The translations under genes and the position numbers were made by a program. From M3007 sp032115775 (GTDB taxonomy: Bacteria > Bacteroidota > Bacteroidia > Chitinophagales > Saprospiraceae), in NCBI GenBank assembly GCA_032115775.1, contig JAUMBL010000154.1, positions 1-38,453 of the forward strand: DNA of 38,453 nucleotides. The letters are read 5' to 3'. This document shows, in pieces, positions 23,497 to 31,721 of this stretch (position 1 is the first letter of the stretch; each line of letters begins with the position of its first letter). The notes under the pieces are model-generated. The model did no database searches and had not been told where the DNA came from. It was given only the letters and a program-made list of their open reading frames with translations.

Positions 23497-23873
23497 AAAC
23501 AAAGACGTTTTTCATAAAATTACTAATCCTATCCGGCTGCTGGATTGGGTTTCTTTGGATATTAAGCCGCGTTTTTCCGGCAGCAGACCCGCGTTTTTCT
23601 ATTTCGCCCGCCGCTACGCTGCTGTTTATGGTGATCTGCTCCGGCCTGTACGCTGGTGGCCGCATCGCCCTGCGCCGACCGAGTCCGCATGCTTTTACCG
23701 GACTTGTGCTTTCCTCTGTTTTTATAAAAATGCTCGTAGCGCCCGTATTCCTGCTGATCTATAAACGCCTCGAACACCCGGAAGGAAAGTGGTTCGTGGG
23801 CATTTTTTTGCTGAGCTATGCCGTGTACACGGCCTACGAGGTGTGGTTTTTGCAAAAAATGGCGAAATCATAG
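23493..23873 (+). CDS. DUF6168-like small membrane protein
   Basis: The 126-residue protein has four predicted membrane helices with short loops, the last ending in YEVWFLQKMAKS. Its size, membrane topology and position directly after AtpZ match the Bacteroidota DUF6168 family, which is found between atpI/Z and atpB and may be a divergent second AtpI-type subunit. No catalytic residue is evident. Its ATG overlaps the AtpZ stop, and the next gene (DinB-like) starts 9 bases after it. Confidence 0.75.
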   Translation: MKTKTFFIKLLILSGCWIGFLWILSRVFPAADPRFSISPAATLLFMVICSGLYAGGRIALRRPSPHAFTGLVLSSVFIKMLVAPVFLLIYKRLEHPEGKWFVGIFLLSYAVYTAYEVWFLQKMAKS

Positions 23874-23882
23874 CGCGTTTTT

Positions 23883-24416
23883 ATGGCCCACATCGCCCGC
23901 CCGAAAAAAGGCGAATACGCCCCCGCACACGAATACTATCTCCAACTCGTGCCGCCGCGTACCGGCGCGGCCAAACTTTTACGCGATGGATTTAAAGTGG
24001 CGCAGGGGATATTCGGCGCCATCCCCGAAGCGCGCGGCAACGAAACGTATGCGCAAGGCAAATGGACGATCAAGCAGGTCTTAGTGCACTTGATTGATTT
24101 CGAACGGGTCATGTCCTTCCGAATCCTGTCGTTTATCCGAGCCGACCGGATCCAACTGCCCGGTTTTAATCAGGATTTCTGGATGGAGGAAGCGCATCCC
24201 GTCGACCGCGCGATCAAAGACCTGCTCAAAGAATGGAAAGCCGTGCGCGATAATACCTTGTTTCTGCTGCAACAATGCACCGAAGAACAATCCAGATTCC
24301 CCGGTAAGGCGGCCGGCTGGACGGTCACGCCGCGGGCCTTATTCTTCATTATCATCGGCCATCAGGCGCATCATTTGGCGTTTTTAAAACGTGCGTACTT
24401 AACCGATTGCATCTGA
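23883..24416 (+). CDS. DinB family metalloprotein
   Basis: The 177-residue protein is a four-helix bundle of the DinB/YfiT superfamily. Metal-binding histidines lie in VLVHLIDFERV and near the end in GHQAHHLAFLKR. Superfamily members include thiol-dependent transferases (bacillithiol or mycothiol S-transferases), and most are unassigned. It is the last gene of the bactofilin-AtpZ-DUF6168 group on the same strand, spaced 9 bases, and occupies the place where atpB would normally be expected. I judge the family call good and the substrate unknown. Confidence 0.87.
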   Translation: MAHIARPKKGEYAPAHEYYLQLVPPRTGAAKLLRDGFKVAQGIFGAIPEARGNETYAQGKWTIKQVLVHLIDFERVMSFRILSFIRADRIQLPGFNQDFWMEEAHPVDRAIKDLLKEWKAVRDNTLFLLQQCTEEQSRFPGKAAGWTVTPRALFFIIIGHQAHHLAFLKRAYLTDCI

Positions 24417-24440
24417 GCGCCAAGGACGCCGTTTTCGTCG

Positions 24441-24460
24441 GACGAAGCAATTTTTTGCAG
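24441..24460. repeat. Internal fragment of fold-back family B
   Basis: GACGAAGCAATTTTTTGCAG differs at one position from the element at 19134-19153. It is a short relic inside the intergenic spacer, which ends at the hairpin 24476-24518. Confidence 0.5.
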
Positions 24461-24475
24461 CGCCGGGCGGGAAAT

Positions 24476-24518
24476 AAAAACGCCGGAATTCATCTTCGCG
24501 ATGAATTCCGGCGTTTTT
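24476..24518. terminator. Bidirectional terminator between DinB and DUF4783 genes
   Basis: The perfect 19-bp stem AAAAACGCCGGAATTCATC / its complement encloses the loop TTCGC. A-run and T-run ends let it terminate both convergent genes. Confidence 0.85.
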
Positions 24519-24544
24519 GTATCTGTCCGCGCGCCTGCGGCTCG

Positions 24545-24934
24545 CTACTCTTCGTCAAATCGAAGTTCCCGAATCGTTACGCTGGTTCCGACGGTCTTTA
24601 GGTAAATGTACACCCGGTAATTCCCGCTTCCCGCAGCAAGATTGCCGATGCAATACTGATCGCTGCTCTCCCGGCTGGCGCCCTGGTGCACCTGCTGAAA
24701 CGATTTGGGCTTGTGTTGATTAAAAAAAGCGCGCACAATCTCGGCGGCTTTGGCTTTCGGAACGAGTTGTTCATTGTCATTGACGGCAATTTCTACATTG
24801 TCGCCAAAATATTTCGACAAAGTTTCCACGTCCCCGGCGCTTAGTGCCTTGGAAATAGCCTCCAGACTCGGATTGCCTTGGTAGCTAAACGCACTAAACG
24901 GAAGAAACAGGAACAAAAACAGCAGTTTTCTCAT
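24545..24934 (-). CDS. DUF4783 family exported protein
   Basis: The 129-residue protein has a signal peptide (MRKLLFLFLFLPFSAFS, cut near AFS-YQ) and an NTF2/SnoaL-like core typical of DUF4783: SLEAISKALSAGDVETLSKYFGDNVEIAV and a C-terminal strand TSVTIRELRFDEE. The family is confined largely to Bacteroidota and has no established function. The domain shape suggests binding of a small ligand in the periplasm. It is transcribed alone and converges on the DinB-like gene; the upstream 160 bases to the ATPase gene contain only AT-rich sequence with no clear element. Confidence 0.85.
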   Translation of the reverse strand: MRKLLFLFLFLPFSAFSYQGNPSLEAISKALSAGDVETLSKYFGDNVEIAVNDNEQLVPKAKAAEIVRAFFNQHKPKSFQQVHQGASRESSDQYCIGNLAAGSGNYRVYIYLKTVGTSVTIRELRFDEE

Positions 24935-25094
24935 AAGTTGTTTTCTAATTAAGATGTTGACCCTAATAAACGCTGATTGGGCTTTTTATTTTGTTTCTAA
25001 AAAGTTAAATTTTTCAAAACGGATCTGGTTTTTTACTTTAAAACTTTGAAATAAAGTGTAAAAGTTTCTGAAATCCCGAGCAGCCTTTCAGGTA

Positions 25095-26666
25095 TCACAC
25101 CCAAACGGCAAACACGCGCTTTCCCGCCGTTTCGATCCATTCCTGCCGCCAGGATTTGGCGGCGCTGTGGTCAAAGATCACGAGGAAGCCGGTGTCGAGG
25201 CCCAGGAGGTCGAGATAAGCGGCCAGTTGCGCGAGTCCGCGCGCGTGGGCGGCCTCGCCGCGCCAGACCTTGAGTTCGGCGACGTATCGGTGCTGGTAAA
25301 AAGTGATGACCAGATCGAGCCGGCGTTCTTCGGAAATTTGCGGTTCCTTGAAGCTGTGCCCGTGTCCGTTCAGGATAGGTTTTAAAAAGGCGAGAAAGAG
25401 CAGGCGACCCTGGCGCTCGAGGAAATCGCGGTCGTGCTTGCTGTACTCGGCTTTCATAAAGGATTGAAAGCGGAGGAGCGCTTTTTCCAGGTCAAGGCGA
25501 TTACCGGGGGCGATCCAGGGGCCTGCGTGGAGCATAATATTGTGCGAATCGGCGCCGGTAAGGAGCTTGGACGACATGTAAGACGAGATGAACGCTCCGT
25601 ATATGCGGTTGTGAATGGCGAGGCCGTCTGCTTCCTTGAAAATGCCGTGCATGACGCCCAGGCTGATCGTTGGATTGGATTGGACGAACGGGATTGCTTC
25701 CGCCTCCACGACGATGCGCCAAGTCAGATTATAGAGTTCCGGATAGTTTTCCAGATTTTTGATCAGGGAATCGAAGTTGGTATTGGTTTCGGTGATGAGC
25801 ACGCCGGCGGCTGCGTCCACGTCTTCAGTCGTCCAGGCGCGGACGGTTTTTTCCGGCAGTATTTCTTCGTCGAACATTTTGCAGAGTTTGCTGACGAGGA
25901 AGGGGTAACCAGCGGTGTAGTGGAACAACCGCGCGGCGACAGCCGGGGCGTCGGTCTCCACCTGCCGGTCGGCGGCATACTCCTCGAGCATGGGCTGGAT
26001 TTCATTGGGCTGGAGGTTCATATCCACCTTGAAATCGGCGGCGATATTCCAAGGCGAGTTATATTTTTGGTCGGCCTCGGGTCGGATTTTCGATTTGAGG
26101 GTTTTGACGTCGTGCACGCCCGCGAGCACGACGGCGTGGAAGGTTTGGTCGGAAGGAAAATACCGTCTCAGGTATTTATTTCGGAGCATCCCGAGAAAAC
26201 TGATAAAGAGTTGGTTATTGCTGCTTTTATCCACTTCGTCAATCAGCAGCACCAATTTTTGTGGATTTGCCCGGGCGAATCGGGTAATTTCCTGGGAAAG
26301 TTGCGCCAGGGAATTTGTTTTTTGAGAGGCTTCCAACAACATTTCCGCCTGCCGGACGAGCCCGCAGTCTGCCATTTCCTGCGACATCAGGTTTAGAAAG
26401 ACTTGGCAGAATTGGCTTTCTTCCTGAAACACGACATCGCCGATCCCTTCGAAGCTCAGATTAAACGCCATCCAGTCTTCGGAGCAGTTGAGCGCCTTGC
26501 TCAGTTGGAACAGCAGGGTAGTTTTGCCGTACTGCCGAGGGCGATTGATGACGAAGTAATCGCCGGCCTCCACCATCGCCAGGATACGGTCGAACTTCCG
26601 GGAGGTGTCCGCCATATAGTGTTGCGCGGGAAAACACGCGCCGGTGATGTTGAATTTTTTAGCCAT
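25095..26666 (-). CDS. AAA-like P-loop ATPase fused to a PD-(D/E)XK nuclease domain
   Basis: The 523-residue protein begins with an AAA-type ATPase: NRPRQYGKTT (residues 41-50, a Walker A in which the first Gly is replaced by Arg, typical of this group) and LVLLIDEVDK (Walker B). A helical region follows. The C-terminal ~80 residues contain Asp451 (RRLDLVI) and the Glu464-x-Lys466 dyad (VAELKV), the core of PD-(D/E)XK nucleases. Proteins of this architecture (AAA-ATPase-like plus DUF1703-type nuclease) are common, often multicopy, in Bacteroidota, and their role is unknown. It has no signal sequence. It stands alone, with a -7 element 7 bases before the start codon, and its accessory-gene character suggests horizontal spread. 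Confidence 0.85.
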   Translation of the reverse strand: MAKKFNITGACFPAQHYMADTSRKFDRILAMVEAGDYFVINRPRQYGKTTLLFQLSKALNCSEDWMAFNLSFEGIGDVVFQEESQFCQVFLNLMSQEMADCGLVRQAEMLLEASQKTNSLAQLSQEITRFARANPQKLVLLIDEVDKSSNNQLFISFLGMLRNKYLRRYFPSDQTFHAVVLAGVHDVKTLKSKIRPEADQKYNSPWNIAADFKVDMNLQPNEIQPMLEEYAADRQVETDAPAVAARLFHYTAGYPFLVSKLCKMFDEEILPEKTVRAWTTEDVDAAAGVLITETNTNFDSLIKNLENYPELYNLTWRIVVEAEAIPFVQSNPTISLGVMHGIFKEADGLAIHNRIYGAFISSYMSSKLLTGADSHNIMLHAGPWIAPGNRLDLEKALLRFQSFMKAEYSKHDRDFLERQGRLLFLAFLKPILNGHGHSFKEPQISEERRLDLVITFYQHRYVAELKVWRGEAAHARGLAQLAAYLDLLGLDTGFLVIFDHSAAKSWRQEWIETAGKRVFAVWV

Positions 26667-26673
26667 ATACAGG

Positions 26674-26681
26674 CAAAGATA
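26674..26681 (-). promoter_or_regulatory. -7 promoter element abutting the ATPase-nuclease start
   Basis: On the minus strand TATCTTTG (26681 down to 26674) matches TAnnTTTG, with only 7 bases between it and the ATG at 26666. Transcription from it would give a leaderless or nearly leaderless mRNA. Confidence 0.45.
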
Positions 26682-26743
26682 GGCAATTTTCAGATCTGGA
26701 CTGCGCCCTGACTGTCCGTTTGGGCTTTCTCACCCTCGACCTA

Positions 26744-26774
26744 TTGCATTTTGTTTAAAATATGCTTATCTTTG
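26744..26774 (+). promoter_or_regulatory. Putative promoter of the DEAD-box helicase gene
   Basis: TATCTTTG (26767-26774) is an exact -7 match. A TTG at 26744-26746 lies 20 bases upstream, fitting a -33 element. This predicts a leader of about 80 bases before ATG 26860, of the kind often seen for cold-induced RNA helicases. Confidence 0.5.
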
Positions 26775-26859
26775 TCCCTGTTTTCAAATGAAGATGCTTT
26801 TGCACAGAATATTTTACGACGTGCAAGACCCTTCTCTTTCTTGTACGTAAAATTTATTC

Positions 26860-28194
26860 ATGAAATTTGACAATTTGGGGCTATCGGCCCCACTCCTCCG
26901 CGCGGTCAGCGAGGAAGGATACGACACCCCTACGCCTATTCAGGTACAAACCATTCCGCACATTTTAAAGAAAAAGGATATTTTGGGCTGCGCCCAAACA
27001 GGCACGGGTAAAACCGCAGCCTTTGGTTTGCCCATCCTTCAGTTGCTCGAGGAACAACCGGCGCCGGTTAAAGGCCCGGGCGCGCGTCCAATCCGCGCGC
27101 TGGTACTCACGCCCACCCGCGAACTGGCGCTCCAAATCGGAGAAAGCTTCACAGCGTACGGCCGCCATACCCGCCAGAAAAGCCTGGTGATTTTCGGCGG
27201 TGTCGGACAAAAACCCCAAACGGACGCGCTGCATCGCGGCACGGATATCCTGGTGGCCACCCCCGGCCGATTGCTCGATCTCATGCAGCAGGGCTTTGTC
27301 TCGCTCCAACAGGTCGAAATCTTCGTGCTTGATGAAGCCGATCGCATGCTCGATATGGGATTTGTGCACGATGTTAAACGCGTGATTGCCAAACTGCCGA
27401 CTCGGCGCCAATCGCTCTTTTTCTCCGCTACCATGGCGCCGGAAATCGTGAAACTCGCCTCAACGATCCTGACAAACCCGGAGCACGTGGCCGTCACACC
27501 CGTGTCCTCTACGGCCGAAACGGTGCAACAAGCCGTGTATTTTGTAGAAAAAGGAGACAAAAAACAGCTGCTTACCCACTTGCTGGAAGATAAAAATATC
27601 CCCACGGTACTGGTGTTCACCCGGACGAAACACGGCGCAAACCGCCTTGCTAAAGATCTGGAAAAATCGGGTATCCGCGCCGAAGCAATCCACGGCAATA
27701 AATCGCAAAACGCCCGCCAAAACGCGCTGCAACTCTTTAAAGAACGCAAATTGCGGGTGCTCGTCGCTACCGATATCGCCGCGCGCGGGATTGATATTGA
27801 CGAACTGACGCACGTGGTGAATTACGAACTGCCCAACGTGCCCGAAACGTATGTGCACCGAATCGGCCGAACCGGCCGCGCCGGCGCCTCGGGTATGGCG
27901 ATCTCTTTCTGCGAAATGGAAGAACGCCCGTATCTGCGCGATATCCAAAAACTGATCGGCCGCCAAGTGCCGGTGGTACACGGGCATCCGTATGAATCGG
28001 CCGGCGCAGAACCCGTGGTGATGTCGGCTCAACCCCAGCGCAACGCCCGGCCGCAACAGCAGCCCGAACGCCGCCAGGAACAACCACGCCCGCAGCGCCA
28101 ACAGTCGGCTTCGGAATCGGGGCCTTCCAAATCCGCTAAACGCCGAAACCGTCGCCGATATGGAAATGCGCCCAAAGCGCCGCTAAATAATTAA
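26860..28194 (+). CDS. DEAD-box RNA helicase (RhlE-like)
   Basis: The 444-residue protein has all DEAD-box motifs: Q motif (GYDTPTPIQVQTIP), AQTGTGKT (I), PTRELALQ (Ia), TPGRLLDL (Ib), VLDEADRMLDMGF (II), FFSATM (III), VLVFTRTKHGANRLA (IV), VATDIAARGIDI (V) and YVHRIGRTGRAG (VI). The last ~65 residues are a basic, Gln/Arg-rich disordered tail, as in RhlE/CsdA-type helicases. It unwinds short RNA duplexes during ribosome biogenesis or mRNA decay. The stop lies 12 bases inside the convergent DUF1501 gene, so the two genes overlap tail to tail. Confidence 0.95.
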   Translation: MKFDNLGLSAPLLRAVSEEGYDTPTPIQVQTIPHILKKKDILGCAQTGTGKTAAFGLPILQLLEEQPAPVKGPGARPIRALVLTPTRELALQIGESFTAYGRHTRQKSLVIFGGVGQKPQTDALHRGTDILVATPGRLLDLMQQGFVSLQQVEIFVLDEADRMLDMGFVHDVKRVIAKLPTRRQSLFFSATMAPEIVKLASTILTNPEHVAVTPVSSTAETVQQAVYFVEKGDKKQLLTHLLEDKNIPTVLVFTRTKHGANRLAKDLEKSGIRAEAIHGNKSQNARQNALQLFKERKLRVLVATDIAARGIDIDELTHVVNYELPNVPETYVHRIGRTGRAGASGMAISFCEMEERPYLRDIQKLIGRQVPVVHGHPYESAGAEPVVMSAQPQRNARPQQQPERRQEQPRPQRQQSASESGPSKSAKRRNRRRYGNAPKAPLNN

Positions 28195-29766
28195 CAGCCG
28201 CTTCGTTACCGCCCCGTATCGCGCGCGAATCTGATATAAATACGCGCCCGAGGGCAATCCGCCGCGCTCCAAGGGCACTTGGTTGTCGCCTGCCGGAAAA
28301 TACGTCTGATCCGCCACCGTTCGCAAGATCCTTCCGTTGAGATCCATCAGCAGGAGGGTAATGCGACCGGCGGCGGGCAGACGAAACTGTATAGTGGTCG
28401 TATCCCGGAAAGGATTGGGAAAGTTCGAAACCTGTATGTCGTTTTCGGACGCCAACGGGTGGGTGTTCGTGGACGTCGCCTTGAAAATCGGAAGGATCGG
28501 AAAATCGTGTTGCAATATGCTCTCCGGGTTGACGATCCCAAACCAATCCTGTAACGCACTGGCATACACCGACCGGAAATCGTGCTGCATTGGCAAATCC
28601 TGCGAACCTTGTACGCTTGCCGGTATCTGCGGGTTGTCGCCGATAATACCAGGAATGACGTTCTTGCCAAAAGCAAACATCGGCGCCGCTGCGCCGTGAT
28701 CGGTGCCTAGGCTGGCATTGGCGGCAATGGTGCGCCCAAACTCGGAAAACGTCATGCCGGCTACCCGATCCGCCACACCCAACAGGTTGAGATCGTCCTG
28801 AAAAGCGCCAATGGCTTCAGAAACCCGCCGAAGTAGTACGGCGTGCGCGCCGACAGTCGGGTTGGACGCATCGTCCACTTGCTCGCTGTGGGTGTCGAAC
28901 CCGTCCAAGGTCACCAGGTAAACGGGCGTTTTGAGTCCACCGCTAATGAGCTGCGCCACAATTTTCAACTGATCTGCCAGCGGATTTTGCCCCTGCGCAG
29001 GGTACAGCCCCGAGAGGTTTTGACCCACGTCGGCAGCCTCTTTGACGGCTGCGTAATACACCTGCGCCTGCTGAATGACCAGCCGGATGTAGGACAATTC
29101 GTCGCCGTATGGCGAATTGGGCGCCGGTTCCACTAAATCGTTCACAAACTGGTAAAACGACTGCGGGTCGGAAATGGCAAATCCCATCGGTACCGGATCG
29201 CCCATGAAGGTCAGGGAGGTCAGCGCGCCAATCTGAATAGCCAGCGGATCCGGCATGTCCGGGCTGGGATAGCCGGTAGGATAACCGGGGTATTCGGCCT
29301 GCAGGTAGCGGCCGACCCAACCGGTTCCCAGGAATTCGTCGGCGTCTGAAGCCGACATCCAGATGTCTGTGGACCGAAAGTGGGAGTAATCCTGGTTGGG
29401 ATACCCTACATTTTGCACGACGGACAGATACCCGCCGTCGTACAGGCTGCGCATTTCCGGCATGGCCGGGTGGAGCGCGTTATGCGCCGTACCGCTCAGG
29501 CTGAGCGTTTGGCTTTGCGGGATCAGGATGCTTCCGCGCACATTGGCCAGTCGGTCGTACTGGTCTAATGGAATGAAGGTATTCAGGCCGTCGTTGCCGC
29601 CAATGAGTTGGATCAGCACCAACACGCGACCGTTGGGAACGCCGCCCGCTGCCAGTGCGCGCAAGAAAGGCAGCCGGGCGGTTGGATTGACGGCAAAGCC
29701 GTTCAAAGGGAAAGCGGCAGCGCCGGCAGCAATCCCGGCATACTGTAAAAAATTTCTTCTTTTCAT
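28183..29766 (-). CDS. DUF1501 protein with Tat-type signal and T9SS type A sorting domain
   Basis: The 527-residue protein begins MKRRNFLQYAGIAAGAAAF, a twin-arginine signal followed by a hydrophobic stretch. DUF1501 (sulfatase/phosphatase-like, about residues 40-440) has a conserved LIQLIGGNDGLNTFIPL segment and GRTIAANASLGTDHGAAAPMFAFG. The C-terminal ~85 residues form a T9SS type A sorting domain (NFPNPFRDTTTIQFRLPAAG, then LPSGAYLYQI and VTKRLLII). The likely route is folded export by Tat, then T9SS passage to the surface. The gene is 5 bases downstream of the DUF1800 gene and is cotranscribed with it, the standard pairing for these families. The catalytic activity has not been established for the family. 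Confidence 0.9.
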   Translation of the reverse strand: MKRRNFLQYAGIAAGAAAFPLNGFAVNPTARLPFLRALAAGGVPNGRVLVLIQLIGGNDGLNTFIPLDQYDRLANVRGSILIPQSQTLSLSGTAHNALHPAMPEMRSLYDGGYLSVVQNVGYPNQDYSHFRSTDIWMSASDADEFLGTGWVGRYLQAEYPGYPTGYPSPDMPDPLAIQIGALTSLTFMGDPVPMGFAISDPQSFYQFVNDLVEPAPNSPYGDELSYIRLVIQQAQVYYAAVKEAADVGQNLSGLYPAQGQNPLADQLKIVAQLISGGLKTPVYLVTLDGFDTHSEQVDDASNPTVGAHAVLLRRVSEAIGAFQDDLNLLGVADRVAGMTFSEFGRTIAANASLGTDHGAAAPMFAFGKNVIPGIIGDNPQIPASVQGSQDLPMQHDFRSVYASALQDWFGIVNPESILQHDFPILPIFKATSTNTHPLASENDIQVSNFPNPFRDTTTIQFRLPAAGRITLLLMDLNGRILRTVADQTYFPAGDNQVPLERGGLPSGAYLYQIRARYGAVTKRLLII

Positions 29767-29771
29767 AGTAG

Positions 29772-31463
29772 TTAGGCGAGTTGGTACTCTGCCAGGCTCA
29801 TGATATATTTATGCAACAGCGCCAAGCGGCTGCGCACCGTTTCGTAGGCCATCTGGTCGAATGGATTATTAATATAGGTATTCCATGCGCTCGTCCAGTA
29901 GTAATCATTTGCCTGGCCGGAAAGCAGGATGCCGGTTTTGAGCAGCAATTTTTTCAAGGGCGATATCGCTACCGGCAGGAGCAACGCGAGCATATCGTCG
30001 AGCAGCAGGTTCGGATCCTCCGGATGGTCGAACTGTGCGGCGAAGGCCACGTGGTCAATCGCCATACGGTCGTTGTCTGTTTCATAATAATAAAACGACA
30101 GCACGTCGGTATAAATGTTGCGGTTTCGGATGGTGTCGCCGCTAATCCAGTTGCGGTAATACCCCGGCGCATGCCGGTAAGCGGCCCAGCCCGCCACATT
30201 GGGCGGTTCGCCAGGTAGCATCTGCATTACGTTGGCTGTGTAATTCAGGTATAAAAGCATTTGCCATTGATCCAGTAGCGTGGAGGCCGGAATAGGGAGA
30301 TTGAAATTGCGCAGGGCGCCCACTACCAGTTCCAGCGGATTTTTGATGTAACAGCCTTTGTTGACGGCGTGGAAAAAATGCTCGCTTTTGAGCAAAGTTT
30401 CCACGACGGGGCGAATTTCATACTGTTCGTCCCGGAGTATTTGCGCCAGCGGAGCAATGATATTTTGCTCGATCGCGGCGTCAATTTTATAATATACAAA
30501 AAACCGGTACAGTTTGCGGCAAATAAACAGCGCGACTTCTTCCTTGTCAAAAATCATATCGAGTAGGGCGTCCAGCTCCGCTTCGCCGTTCGTGCTGCCC
30601 TGAATAATTGTCTGGTTGTAAAACGCGGAGAACTGCTTGTCGCCGGTATCATGCGCGTTGGGATCAAAATAGACGGCGCTGTTGAAAAAATTCACCCGCC
30701 AGCCGGTCAGCACCCGGGCAGCCGCCACCACGTCGTCCTCGGTATAATGGTCGGGATTGTCTTTCCCAATCGTGAAAAGCTCCTGTAGCTCCCGCGCATA
30801 GTTTTCGTCCGGCGCGGTTTTGTCATTCAGAAAACCGTTGAGGTAATAGAGCATCATCGGTTCGAGGGTGACCGCTCGAACTAAATCTTTGAAATTGCCG
30901 AGGGCGTATTCCCGCAGGCGCTGGTTGTAGAGGTAGTTGGGTCGGCCGACAAACACGGCAGATGCCTGCGTGGCAAAATGATTATGCCAAAAAAGCGTCA
31001 TTTTCTCCTGAATATTGGCCTCCGTGTTGATCATGCGGTCGAGCCACCAGCCTCGCCAACTTTCGATACGGAAGCCTTCCGTGCCGTTGTCGAAATTGGG
31101 CGCGGCATTGACCCACGGCAACCCGGCCGGAACCTGCGGATCGGTATAGTCTGCTGTATTATAGTTGTTCACCGGCGGCGGTGGTAGGTTCGCGGGAAGA
31201 TTTAGTACCCAATCCACCGCTGCATCCGCACTACCCGCGCCCAACAACGTATCCACCTGATCTTTGCGCGCGCCGAAGGTCGTGCGCCGGAGCAGATGCG
31301 CAGCCTGCGCGCGCGTCCAAGAGCCGGTGTAGGGCGTCAAATCGCCGCTGAGCGTCCAATCGGCGTCCGAATCGCGCGCGTCCAAGGGTACGGCCGATCC
31401 GTTGGGGGCGGGCAGCAGGAATTTGACTTGATGAAGAAACTGACGTCGGGATAGGGTGGGCAT
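29772..31463 (-). CDS. DUF1800 family protein
   Basis: The 563-residue protein matches DUF1800 from AAHLLRRTTFG (about residue 54) through EKMTLFWHNHFAT, the DENYARELQELFTIG segment and a C-terminal RSRLALLHKYIMSLAEYQLA. The N-terminus has SRRQFLHQV, which resembles a twin-arginine motif, but the hydrophobic stretch after it is weak, so export is unproven. DUF1800 proteins nearly always travel with a DUF1501 partner, as here (5-base gap), and are thought to form a surface or periplasmic complex of unknown function. No T9SS C-terminal domain is seen on this one. Confidence 0.9.
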   Translation of the reverse strand: MPTLSRRQFLHQVKFLLPAPNGSAVPLDARDSDADWTLSGDLTPYTGSWTRAQAAHLLRRTTFGARKDQVDTLLGAGSADAAVDWVLNLPANLPPPPVNNYNTADYTDPQVPAGLPWVNAAPNFDNGTEGFRIESWRGWWLDRMINTEANIQEKMTLFWHNHFATQASAVFVGRPNYLYNQRLREYALGNFKDLVRAVTLEPMMLYYLNGFLNDKTAPDENYARELQELFTIGKDNPDHYTEDDVVAAARVLTGWRVNFFNSAVYFDPNAHDTGDKQFSAFYNQTIIQGSTNGEAELDALLDMIFDKEEVALFICRKLYRFFVYYKIDAAIEQNIIAPLAQILRDEQYEIRPVVETLLKSEHFFHAVNKGCYIKNPLELVVGALRNFNLPIPASTLLDQWQMLLYLNYTANVMQMLPGEPPNVAGWAAYRHAPGYYRNWISGDTIRNRNIYTDVLSFYYYETDNDRMAIDHVAFAAQFDHPEDPNLLLDDMLALLLPVAISPLKKLLLKTGILLSGQANDYYWTSAWNTYINNPFDQMAYETVRSRLALLHKYIMSLAEYQLA

Positions 31464-31506
31464 GGCGAATAGTTTATAAAAACGGGTAAATTTAATTATT
31501 TTTTTC

Positions 31507-31555
31507 GTAACTACTTAGCCGTCGCGTCTGAGACAAAAAAGGATCCATTTTTTGC
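31507..31555. repeat. Half copy of fold-back family B
   Basis: These 49 bases repeat the left part of the element at 19081-19244, from GTAACTACTTAGCC to GGATCCATTTTTTGCC, with one base missing. The similarity then stops and no right arm is present. It sits in the 258-base gap between the DUF1800 and ddl starts. Nothing else was recognised in that gap. Confidence 0.75.
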
Positions 31556-31721
31556 CGCCTGTAGTTTTTGCCCGGAACCTAATCCGCAAAATAATAGCCA
31601 AAAATATTACCCGCCGCCGCGTCGCAAATACCCGGTAAAGCGTACCTTTCGCTCGGATTTACGCGCAGACGCAAGGGATATTCCGATGAAAAAACGCGTA
31701 CCCGATCGCCGCAACCTTTAT

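Noticed and set aside
25434..26396. Long plus-strand frame opposite the ATPase-nuclease gene
   Set aside because: Antisense shadow; the minus-strand frame has Walker motifs and a nuclease core.
29772..31463. Firm Tat signal on the DUF1800 protein
   Set aside because: SRRQFL is present but the following hydrophobic stretch is too weak to call.
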